DNA of 64,000 nt from Tolypeutes matacus (lineage: Eukaryota; Chordata; Mammalia; Cingulata; Chlamyphoridae), in contig JAKSZT010053769.1 of NCBI GenBank assembly GCA_026826555.1, forward strand, positions 2,076,505 to 2,140,504. Direction: 5' to 3'. Under the pieces are notes generated by a model. The model was not told the DNA's origin, made no database searches, and saw nothing but the letters and a program-made list of their open reading frames with translations. Positions 36,694 to 47,399 of the stretch are shown here, one piece after another (position 1 is the stretch's first letter; each line of letters starts with the position of its first letter). Position numbers and translations under genes: made by a program.

Positions 36694-37493
36694 TCCCTTC
36701 CATTGTGTCTTTCATTCCTATAAGATCTCTTACTTTTCTTTGCAAACTTTCAAATTCTTGTTTGTGTTCAATCCGTAATCTCTTTAGCCACCTCTGAACT
36801 TATTAAGGAAATTTGTTTGGATATATCCTGTGTTTCTTCTGATGGTTTAATTTGTAGCTTTGGCTGGGTCATATCTTCCTGTTTTCTAGTATGGCTTGTA
36901 ATTGTTTGTTGGTGTCTTGGCATCTGATTTTTAAAATGTGTTTATTCTGTGCTCAGTTTCTCTCTTTCACCTGAGGTTTTCTTACTGGTTGGCTTTTTGC
37001 TAAAGCTTCTTTTGTTCCTCCTTCGTGAATGTTTTTCTATTCTGTTTGTTGTTTTAATTGTCTTTGTATATTTTTAATACTCATTTTGTCATCTCTAGCT
37101 TCTAATTTTGGTAGAAGTTTTTTCCTGGAGACAACCATCCTTGCTCTAGTTTCCCAGTCAAAACAGGCTCAGGGGACCTATGAAGGGAGTGAAGATAGAT
37201 TCCATTGTGCTCTGGAGAAGGCACCCTAATGGCCTCCAATCTTCTCTTTGATGTATCCTCCAACCTAGGCTTCCCTAAGGTACCTAGCAGGTAGCACTCT
37301 TTATCTAGTTGTTCCCTGCTGTGCTAAGGTTATTCTGTGCCTTTACTTCTTGACTGACTTATCTCCTGGTGGGGCCGTGGTTGAGGCTGAGGTTGCCAGC
37401 TTACCCGGGATGAAACTGTTGCACAGCTTCCAGACCCTGATATCTGAATTCTCTGATCAACTGCCTCCCCTTGTGCCACCCTGCCTAACTCCC
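36694..37493 (-). pseudogene. L1 copy A ORF1 N-terminal part and upstream leader
   Basis: Continuation of copy A after the nested insert. The stretch up to about 36870 matches the coiled-coil coding part of copy B (plus-strand 'ttgtgtctttcattcctataagatct' versus 'ttgtgtctttgatttccataagatct' there, shown only to align them). Beyond about 36870 it is leader sequence leading into the repeat array. No intact start survives that I can point to. Confidence 0.6.
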
Positions 37494-37890
37494 AGGTGGG
37501 CAAGTTGACTCTGCCTGCACTGTCTTGAGAGAGTGATCAGATAGCTCTTGATTCTTCTCCTCCCTGGAGCACCTTGGAGATTAGAGTGCAGCAGCTGTTC
37601 AAGGTGGGCAGAGTGAATCTGCCCACATTGCCCATAGAGAGATTGCATGCTTCCTCTCTTTCCAGGGGGCAATGGGACCCAGTATGTAACAGCCTTTCAA
37701 GGTGGGTGGGGTGAATCAGCCTCCACTGCCCAAGAGATTGTGCACGTCCTCTCTGTCCAGAGGCACTTTGAGGTCATGTGCAGCAGCCATTTTAAGGTGG
37801 ACAGGGTGAATCTGCCCTCCCTGCCAATGAGAGTGTATGTTTCCTCTCCCTCCAAGGTCATTGGGGCCCAGTGTGAATCTGCCTGCTCTG
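37494..37890 (-). repeat. Tandem monomers in the 5'UTR of L1 copy A
   Basis: A unit recognised on the plus strand by 'aaggtggNcagNgtgaatct' starts at about 37494, 37601, 37699 and 37794 (periods 107, 98, 95). A partial further copy ('gtgtgaatctgcc') is near 37870. Units share a TGCCCA...GAGAGATTG...CCTCTCT pattern. In mouse L1, 5'UTR monomers act as promoter modules, so these may be the same kind of structure, but function here is inference. The unit does not resemble that of copy B. Confidence 0.75.
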
Positions 37891-38479
37891 CCCAGAGAAA
37901 ATATTCAAACTGTACCCAATTTCTACTTCTGCTGGTGTGGGGGCCTAACCAGTAGCTTTCCAAACTGGGCATGCTGGATCTTATTCTTACCTCCCTGGGG
38001 GACAGGTGTGTTTTTCAGTCACCCCAGCTTCTACTCCTGCTGTGGGTGGGGACAGCACAAGTGCTCCTGGCTCCTTGGTTGCTTGGGAGGGTTTAAACCT
38101 CATCATTGCTCAAAATTGGAAGCCAGCTAGCCAAATTTACCAATTAACATCTGTAGTTGGTGAGAGGCCACTTCCTCTCCCCTGCTTTCGGGAAAGAGAG
38201 CTTCTGCTTCCAGCTGGGGAGTGGGTCCAGGGTCAGTCTGCGTTGCAGTGGGGGTTTGGCAACCATCTCTGCAATGTGGAAGAATCTACTCATGAATCTT
38301 CCTCACAGATGGTCAATCTCCTCTTCCTGTTCTTCCCTGGATGGTGCACTGTGTTCTTCTGGTCTCCAGAGTTCTCCCAAACAGTTGAATCAGACAGATC
38401 CTGGTTGATTATTAGTTGTCCTGTGGGACAAGCTGATTGTTAGAGCTTCCTACTCTGTCGCCATCTTGGGTCTTTTCTC
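37891..38479 (-). promoter_or_regulatory. Non-repeated 5' end of L1 copy A
   Basis: The 5'-terminal part of the L1 promoter region. It ends at the element start, where the minus strand carries 'CCAAGATGGCGAC', the YY1-type motif common at L1 5' ends. A 145-residue frame (38006-38443) runs antisense, outward towards the flank. Confidence 0.6.
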
Positions 38480-40045
38480 TGTATTATTGATTTCTAATCT
38501 GAATCCACTTTGACCAGAGAACAAAGTCTGTATTATTTAAATTCTCTTAAATCTGTTGAGGTCTGTTTTATGGCCCTGGATATGATCTATATTGGTGGAT
38601 TTTCCTGAGTTCCTGAAAAAGAAAATCTGTCTTCTTTTGTTGTTGGGTATTGTGTTCTCAATATATCAATTAGATCCCATTCAGTAATTACAAATCCTTG
38701 CAGATTTTTTTGCCTAGTAGTTGTAGCAGTTGCTGACAGGGAGAGCTGAAGTCCCCAGACATAATGGGGGATTTTTCTATTTCATCCTTCAGCTCTAACA
38801 GTTTTTGCTTTATGTATTTTGAAGCTTTCTTTTGTATACAAGTGCATATATAGTTAGAATAGTTAGGTTTTCTTGGTGAATTGATACTTTTTAAAAATTA
38901 TGTAATGACCTTTGTCTCTTACAATTTTCTTTGCTCTGAAGTCTACTTTTTCTTATATTAATATAGTCATTCTAGTTTTAAAAAATATATTTGCCTGATA
39001 TAGCTCTTTCCAACCTTTTACTTTCAACCTATCTATGTTGTTGTATTTGAAGTGAGGTTCTTGTAAAGAGTATATTATAGACTATATCTTTTTTTATCCA
39101 CCCTTCCAATATATATTTTTTAACTAGTATATTTATATTATTTATTTTTTTGTAATTACAAATTATTGATATGTTAGAGCTTAAGTGCTAGAGCTTAAGT
39201 GTGACATTTTATTATTTGTTCTATGTTTCCACTTATTCTCTTTATTTACATTTCTGTAGGTGACAAATATTTTTTATGATCCCATCTTGATTTATTTATT
39301 TCAGTTTTAGTAGATTGCTTTTAAACATTTCCTAGTGGTTGTTCTAGGTATTACAACATACATACATGACTTATCACAGTATGATATTGATGTATTACAT
39401 CTTCAAATGAAGTGTGGATAAAATAGACAAATTCCCAATTATATTTAGGGCCTTCAGGAATGCTTCTTATGTCTTTTGAAAAATTTAGGAAATTGCCTTG
39501 GGAAGTTTTCCACCATTATTTCTTCAAACTTTTCTCTCTTCTCTCCTACTTGGACTCTGACAATCTGAATATTTATATTTTTGTTATTGTTCCACAAGTC
39601 CCTATGGCTCTTTCCAATCCTTTTTTTTTTTTTTTTTTCTGTTGTTCAGATTGGGTAATTCTACTCATTAGTCATTATATTTCTGGATTTTATCCTGTCC
39701 TCTCCATTCTGCTTTTCAGGCCATCCAGTTAGATTTGTTTTGTTGATTGTATTTATCAGTTCTTGTTTTTTAGTTTTTCATTTGTTTCAAGAGAATTTAT
39801 AATTGTTTGTTGAAGCATTTATATGGTGGATACTTTAAAACCTTGTCATATGTCTTTATTATCTGATTCATCTCACTGTTGGCAACTATTAATTGTCTTT
39901 TCTCATTCAAGTTGTGATTTTTCTGATTCTTTGTATGATGAGTGATTTTCAGTTTTATCCACTGTGCCATTTTTCAAGTCCTGTGATTCCTAGGCAGCCT
40001 TTCTTCTCTTTTCCACCTTTCAGAATTTTCCTATGCCTTTTTTAA

Positions 40046-40480
40046 AAACAAATCAATTTTATTGATACATATTAATAAAGCACACAATTCATCCAGAGTG
40101 TATAATCAATGGTATTTTGTATAATCACATAGTTGTGCATCCATCAGTTCAATAATTATTAGAACATTTTCATCATTTCAATAATAAATAATAAACAAAA
40201 AACAGACAAACAAACAAACAAATAAGAAAATTCCTCACCTCTCAATCTCTCTTATTCCCTTGCTGTACATAGGTGTTGTTTCTGGATATTCTTGCACAAT
40301 TATTTATTTGTTTATTAAGCAATTATATTGAGGTATATTCACATACCATATGATCTATCCAAAGTATATAGTCAATGGCTTTTAGTATAATCACAATGTT
40401 GTACATTCATCATCTAAAAAAATTTAGAACAATTTCATTACTCCAAAAAGAAAGACTCCACACCACTTAGCAGTCCTTCA
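40046..40480 (-). repeat. Direct duplication of about 266 bp within an L1 3'UTR
   Basis: 'gtgtataatcaatgg' at 40098 matches 'gtatatagtcaatgg' at 40364, with neighbouring text aligned at the same offset ('ataatcacatagttgtgcat' versus 'ataatcacaatgttgtacat'). The (CAAA)n-like run at 40196-40224 lies between the copies. Confidence 0.7.
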
Positions 40481-41115
40481 CCAGCCCTACATAACCACTA
40501 AGCTAATTCCATCTTCATAAATTTATTCATATTTATATTTTATATAAATGGAATCATACAATAGATAGTACTCTGTGTCTGGTTTCCTTCACTTGGTATA
40601 ATGTTGGTTTTTTTTTGTCTGATACTAACATTTTGTAGTATTAACCTACATTTGTTCAGCTTCAAAGAAAAATGGTCTTATAAATGCAATGTTACCCATA
40701 TTCATATTTCACACAATATATTTAGTTCATAATAGTGCAAACATATAGTCTTTGTCCTTTTATATCTGGTTTGCTTCACTCAACATAATGTCCTCCAGGT
40801 TCATCCATGTTGTTATATATTTCACGACTTCATTCCTTCTTACCATTGCATAATATTCCATCGTGTGTATATACCACAATTTGTTTATCCATTCATCAGT
40901 TGATGGACACCTGGATTGTTTCCAACTTTTGTCTATTGTGAATAATGCTGCTGTGAACATCAGTGTGCAGATATCTATTTGTGTCACTGCTCTCAGTTCT
41001 TCTGGGTATATACCTAGCAATGGTATTGCCCAGTCCCATGGCAAGTCTATACTCAATTTCCTTAGGAAAGGCCAAAGAGTCCTCCACAGTGGCTGTACCA
41101 TTCTATATTTTTATT
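40046..41115 (-). mobile_element. 5'-truncated L1 in the L1M host
   Basis: L1 3'UTR and ORF2 end on the minus strand. The ORF2 tail frame (41101-40760) includes 'IDICTLMFTAALFTIDKSWKQ' in pieces and 'WYIHTMEYYAMVRRNEV', a standard L1 ORF2 C-terminus. The host L1M resumes at about 41116 with its ORF1/5' text. Its 3'UTR carries a duplication described separately. Confidence 0.75.
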
Positions 41116-42110
41116 GTGTTAGTTTCAAAGTTTTTAGTTGTAAGAGGTAGGGCCTTTGAAAAGAAGCTACCCCAACTTCCTAGAACAAGAAGTCCACTAT
41201 TTCTAGATTACTTTCTTTTAAAAACTTTGATTGGTTTTCTTCTTATAGCTCATGATTCTTTCTTATATCTTCACTCCTTAATTCTATTTCTATAAACATA
41301 TTTAGCATTTTAAAAATATTTTGTATCTGCTATATCCAATATTTAATACCTCTATCTGAATCTATCTATTGTTCTGCTCTTGTTGGTAGTACCTGGTATC
41401 CTTTTACATTTTGTGATTTTTTAACAAACTGCTCATTTTCTCTTAAACTTTACCATGGGAATTCTTTGACACTGGATAAAGGTGGTTTTCCACAGAGGAA
41501 TTTGCTTCCATCAGGTTGGAGGAAGCACTTTCAGCCTAGGACCATATGAAGATAAATTATGGGCTTTAGGTTTTTTAGAACCACCCAATTTGTAAGAATT
41601 TGGGGTGCAAACACATGGAGGGGGTTGTTTGAGCATGAAGTTTCAAGAGAGGCAATTCTTTTAGAGCCCCTATTGTTAGGGTGGAGGGGAGGTAGATATT
41701 TTTATGTACCTATTTCACTAATGATTTAGCTTCTGTTGGTTCTGATTTTATGCAGTTATGGGGAAGACAATGGTCTCCTACTAGGAGACCATAAATGGGT
41801 CTTTGATTTTCTCCCCTCTACATTTCTGTGAAATCTGAATGTTCAGTTTTCTTTGGCAAATGCCCTCAACAGAGCTTCAGTGCTCTGACTTCTTATATTG
41901 TTTCCTTCCTTCCTTTAATTTTGGCCTCTAAGTACTCATTTTATTTGCAGTTCATTAATATATTAAAGAAATTTAAAACATTTTATCTAACACTTTTTGT
42001 TGTTTTCAGAATGTGGGTCTGGCAGGACATCTGGTCCTCTGTATATTATCCTTTTCTGATTTATCTTACCTTTTTAAAAAATGTCTATGCTTGCCTAGGA
42101 GGATGATTGT

Positions 42111-43464
42111 TGAGGTTTGTTTTGTTTTATATTATATTAGCTCTCTAGCTGAGATGTTTTAAAAGCATAAAACATAAAATGCAAACTCTTATACAGATCC
42201 TGCAGCATGAAATACAGAAGGCAAGGTCAAGAAATATCAAAATAAAAGGTTTAGCTAACAACAAGATTACATCTACTTTGAAAAAAAGGTTCTGATTCTT
42301 GCTTTCTTAGCAGAGAAACAACACCTTCTCTTTCAAATATAATTTCTCCATTTTCTCCTCAAACTATACTCTGTGTTTACAAAGGTAAGTTAGATAAAAG
42401 CAAACAAACTCAGAAAAATCAAGACTTTTTTTTTTTCAAAGATTTAACCAAGTCTATTATGTAGCAGCAGATCTACATTTTGCAACTTCTTCTTTTCTCT
42501 ATATTTATGTGCAAAATCAACTCTAAAATCCCTGATTTTGAGGTCTGAGTACAGACTTAATTTATGAAAATCCCGTTGCTTATTAGTCTGTTTAGGAGAT
42601 AATTTATAGATTCTGAGCCAGTTTATTAAAAGACAAGATTGCTGCTACAATTATATTCCTCACAACCATATATCTAGATGATGATATGACAAATGTAGTA
42701 AATAATAGAGTGGCCTGGGAATTTGAGAAATCTAATTAAATAAGATTTTCTTGCAGAATTCCTTTCAATATAGGAATAAATATCTATTTAAAATTACATT
42801 TACATATAAATTAATAAAAATAGTGAAGCAAAACATAAATTAATACTTTTAACAAATATTTAGTCATCAACTCTTATGTGTAAGGCACTGTTGATTCAGA
42901 AGTGAAAAATCCCTTTCCTCATGAGCTTGCATCCTAGTGGGTAAGTTTATAGAGATTTATTTAGTAGTAATTAAATCAAAATAAGGAACTACCAAATATA
43001 CAAAAAACCATCTAAACATTCATTCATCCTATTAATATTCCAATTATATCAAAATTTTCTTCAGAATATACTTGAGCCATTAGCAAATCAAAATCATAAA
43101 TAATGGCCCATGTTCTTTCCCTGTCAGATAAAAAAAAAATTCACTTGATCACCCATATTTCTTCAGATGTTTTGCAATGTCTCCATTCTTTCATAACCAC
43201 TTTTTTTTTTTTTTTTTTTTTTGGTCTAAATGCTGGATTAACTTCCTCAGTACTTCAACCCACTGTTATCTGTACCAGTGACAACTCTTATAAAAAACAA
43301 GGCTCACTTTTTCTCTTCCCCTGAATTAGTAATATTTCTCTCAAATGAATCATTCACCCAGACTATCATCCATTCTATTAATACTGTAAACTATAAAATT
43401 ACACTTTTAATCTTCAGTACTTCTTATGCAAATTTCCCAAGGGCAAACTCTCTCAATGCCTTCC
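42111..43464. other. Non-genic AT-rich sequence
   Basis: No gene. A T run of more than 20 starts at 43201. At about 42845-42955 the text 'atgtgtaaggcactgttgat' and 'ctcatgagcttgcatcctag' recalls the same unassigned ancient repeat as at 1422. Confidence 0.4.
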
Positions 43465-44040
43465 ATATCAGTCAGGGTCCATTCAAGAAATAGAAACCAA
43501 GCTAGGCATTTCAAACAGAAGTCATTTAATATAGATGATTGGTTACTCAGGTGTTGTAAGAATAAAACAAATAAAGAAAAAGGAATGCCGAGCTGGCCAG
43601 AAAGAGCCACAAGAAGCAGCTACGGCTTCTAAGCCTCGAAAAACTAAAGGGCAGAAGAGTCACCAGGAACTTGGAGTTCAACTCCTCCAAAGAGCTGACA
43701 GATGGCGGGTGTTAGGACTTAGCTTGGGGTGGAGGAAGGGTAGTGGGTGTGGCTGGGGGTTGCAACTTTGTGATTGTTTCTTGGGCCATCTTGGAAAGTG
43801 CTATGAGACTGGTTCTACAAGTACCAAATGGCACTGATGCTGCTACTGCCTGCTGATGCTGAAGGGATGCTGACAGAAGCTGAAGGCAGGAAGAGTTCTA
43901 TCTCCTCTCCTCTGAACTTTTAATTTCTCTCCATTGCCTTCCAGATGGTAAGAAGATCTTAGAAGCGGAATTTGCTGACCCGTATCTCCAATATCACAAA
44001 GCATATTATAAAAGAGTGAGTCAGACACTGAGAGACCATA
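43465..44040. mobile_element. Possible ancient ERVL-class LTR
   Basis: Opening 'tatcagtcagggtccattca' followed by 'aggcatttcaaacagaa' and 'ggttactcaggtgttgtaag' recalls old mammalian LTRs that read as minus-strand copies. The GC content rises inside the segment. Ends are not defined and no target duplication was found. Confidence 0.4.
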
Positions 44041-46415
44041 ACCACTGTAATTGACCTAATTTATGACCTGAACCTTTGCTTCCAGATTAATCTATTAAAG
44101 CATCACTGCTTATTCTCTATCAGATTATTCTCTATTACCTGAACACACTAAGACTTTCCCATGATGCCCATTATGTGATGACAACTTTGTATCTCTGGTG
44201 TATACTTTCCATTCCTCCTCCAGCAGTAACTATTAATTACTATTAATCAATCCTTCAGTAACTTGCTTAAATTTGCATATAAAGATGTTCCTTATGCACC
44301 AGTAAAACTTCTAGTCTTAGCTAAGTGTTTGTTATATAATCTATGGGAACTTTATGTGTTGAATGAATGAAGTACATTTTCCATCTACATGATAACCTCT
44401 CTCAGGTTATCATATTTTGCTTGTTTCTTTAACTAATGTTGCTATGTGAATTGTATCACCATACACATTTTTTTCAGGGCAAAAAATGATGTCTTACTCA
44501 TATCTACAGTCCTCATATATAAAATGCTGATTAATCAATAGAATTTTGAAAACTGATGTATCCAACACTAGAACAGCAACTGACGTTTCATGAATATATG
44601 GACTTTAATTTTAGAAAGGGAAAAAGTTCAGCTTCTTCAGAACCTGAACCTCTTTAGTTTTTCTACTTTCTGCTCTGCTGTTCCTCAATTATAACTAATA
44701 TTTAAGTGCTCAAACATATCTAATTTTCAACAACTCTAGAAGGTTCTCTATTAGGTTGATGTCTCAAAATGAGAAGGCATTACTTTATCATTTCTTTTAC
44801 TTTATTAATTATGACACATAAGCCAAGAACTCTGGAAGGTTGTCTCCTAACTATGTGACATCCCAATAAGTTCCACTCTGGAATCCAACCCCTTGCTCTG
44901 TAGAACTACTATGTTGTGCCCGTAATAATTGTGTTTTTTTTCCATAGAATTGGCAAAAACTATGGTTCTAAATATGCTTTTATTGTTTTATATCTGTAGA
45001 TGATCAGTGTCCTTAGGACAACATAAGCATTTGAGTCAGTGGTCAGCTATGAATTTGATAAACAAAGTTTCAGTGCTTTAACCTCATGAATAATTTCAAT
45101 GTCCATTTGATCAGCAGAAAAAATAAAAAATTAGTTTTTCGTTTTGACATTATTAACATTCAAAAATGCTAGTTTAATAAATTACTCACAGGAAATAAAA
45201 ATCATTTTTATTTCAATAACAAGACATTTATTCATGTCCCAATATTCTAAATAAGCATTTGTAATATAAATAAAAACATTCTATAGATAAGAGTAACTAA
45301 TTTCTGATAATTGGGTAGATTTTCAATCCTTTAAGTGTAGGAGTGCTTTGCATACTATATACCATCAATCCATGATTTTATTGAATTAAAAATTACTTTT
45401 CATTTATTTATTTTCCAATCTCATTGTGAGGTTAAATTATTGCTTTCTGATTGTGCTTATTGAGGAGGTCAAATAATAAAAAATATAAGCAATCAGAAAT
45501 AATTAAATGCTAATTTTAAGAATAAGCAAGGGTGAATCTTTTTATATATTCCACCATAATTTGCAATGTTTACATGTCTAACATATATTTAGCCTAATAT
45601 GTTACTTTTTACAATGTAAAAATTATATGCAAAGAGGGATATATTTCAGAAGTAATAATCACTTAAGCAGATGAAAAACAGACGAAGCCAAGCAATACAA
45701 AACAGAATGTCGGCTTCAATCAATCCTATTAATTTGATTTAAAACTTTGTGTAGTTTATTGATCTGCACTTGACATAGGCTGAGATTTTTAATTCCCTGC
45801 ATTTATATCAGTGACTGAAAAAAAGAAAAATAAACCCTCAAAACTGAATTTCTTTGAAGTCATAATTTTACCAAGAGCCTAAATGTTACGTTTGGAGTCC
45901 TGTGGCTCTAAAAGGACATTACTAATTCTGAGATAAGCCTCAGAGTCAATGAGTGTATTATTGGACAGGAAAGCACTCAAGTGGCTGCTTCTTTCTGAGA
46001 GTATCAGTTGACAAATCAGTGATGACGGGGACCTGTCTCTTTGTGTGCATTAATGAGCCTGGAAATGTATCCCAATTTAAAGTGACTTCCACAGAGTTAT
46101 TGATTTGTGAACTCAGGATGTTTTTAGGGAATTAACAACAAGGAAGACAGCATTTATTGCAAAAATGTGTAAAAGAGGTGGGTGTGTCACACTAAGATTT
46201 TTTTATTTTTTATTTTGTCAAAGAGAAAAACGACATTCCTCTTGCAGCAACAGCAAGTCAGACTCTAGGTTTTGAGTAGACGACAAAATGTTCTCACTAA
46301 GACACAAAAACAGGTTGTAATTATCAGAATGTCTTTCAAGGAATATGTTTTTCTAAAGATTCTGCACCATTTAATTTCTGACAGAAATGTTTATATCAAA
46401 ATAATTCAATCAAAG
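44041..46415. other. Non-genic AT-rich sequence
   Basis: Nothing supportable: no long frame, RNA gene or recognisable repeat in this 2.4 kb. It looks single copy and ends at the target site of the next L1. Confidence 0.45.
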
Positions 46416-46454
46416 TCTTACATGCTATTTTTTAATATATTTTTATTGAAGTAT

Positions 46455-46990
46455 ATCATTCATATATGAACATACATAAACAATAAGTGTATAGTAAAAG
46501 TTGTGAACTTACAAAATAAACATGCATAACATCATACAGGGTTCCCACACATCATCCTTCTACCACCTTAAATTGTTGTGAAACATTTGTTACAAACTAT
46601 GCAAGAGAATCATCAAAATATTACTACTAACTATAGTCCATATCGTACCGTTGGTGTATTGTTCTCCCAACCCACCCTATTATTTTTTTATATATATTTT
46701 AATTAAGGAGGTTGTGAACTTACAAAACAATCATGCACTTGTGTAGAATTCTCATAAACACCCTTTCACCCACACACCACACTGTGGTGGAATATTTGTT
46801 ACAGATTATAATATCTCCAGACTTTTACCACCAACCATGGTCCATAGCATACATATGGCACGCTTTTTCCATAATCCCTCCTCCCACATTATCAACACAG
46901 TACATTTTTTGGCATTGATGCAAGAATATTACAGTATTGCTGTGAACCACAGTCCATAGGTCTCACCAATTGTATATTTCATGCTTTGCC
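46455..46990 (-). repeat. Direct duplication of about 211 bp within the 3'UTR of L1 copy B
   Basis: 'ttgtgaacttacaaaa' occurs at 46501 and 46712. Aligned text follows in both ('actatagtccatatcgt' versus 'accatggtccatagcat'; 'atttgttaca' in both). Copy A has only one such unit in its 3'UTR. Confidence 0.7.
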
Positions 46991-47399
46991 ACATTCCAAC
47001 AATCCTTCAATAGTGATGTACATACGCTCTAGTTCACAGAAGGACACTCTTGCCTCTGTACCATCAACAACAATTCTCATTCACCTCTAGGTGCATTGTG
47101 TTATTCAGTCCCTAGATTATTCTCTAGCTTTCTGTCAATTGACATTTACATTCCTAGACTACCCTTTTCAGCCACAATCCCATTTATAAACCAGCTGCTA
47201 CTTAGTATGTTACCATCAACTCTATCCCTTTCTACACTTTTACAGTCAAGCTAATTAAACCTTTTACATACATTAAGCATCAGTAGTTCTCCTCAACCCT
47301 CCTCTTATCTCCTAATAACCTATACTCTAGGTTTTAACCCCATGCATTTATTTTTCATATTTAGTTCATATTAATGAGACCATGCAATATTTGTCCTTT

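Larger units (their letters stand above)
27954..38479 (-). mobile_element. Full-length L1 LINE (copy A) with 16-bp target duplication, split by nested inserts
   Basis: Flanked by TGTATCATTGATTTCT (27938-27953) and the same with one change (38480-38495). From 38479 down: 5' end with the 'AAGATGGCGAC' motif, a monomer-bearing 5'UTR, ORF1 (split), ORF2, 3'UTR and a short A tail. After removing the 3.2-kb insert at 33497-36678 the element is about 7.3 kb, a complete L1. Both ORFs are broken. It lies in the ancient L1M and is younger than it. Copy B (46426-54643) is a relative in the same orientation. Confidence 0.85.
24620..42110 (-). mobile_element. Ancient L1M LINE that hosts a stack of later insertions
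   Basis: The host element survives in pieces: 3'UTR and ORF2 end at 24620-27953, EN/ORF1 side at 38480-40045, and ORF1/5'UTR side at 41116-42110. Its 3' part reads like mammalian-wide L1MA/L1MB ('attcagcataattccctgg', 'gtttccagttttgggctatt'). Removing the inserts at 25120-25548, 26716-26939, 27954-38479 and 40046-41115 restores continuous L1 order. For example, 'ttgatttct' at the left break continues as 'aatctgaatccactttg' at the right. No open ORF remains. The 5' limit near 42110 is approximate. Confidence 0.75.
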
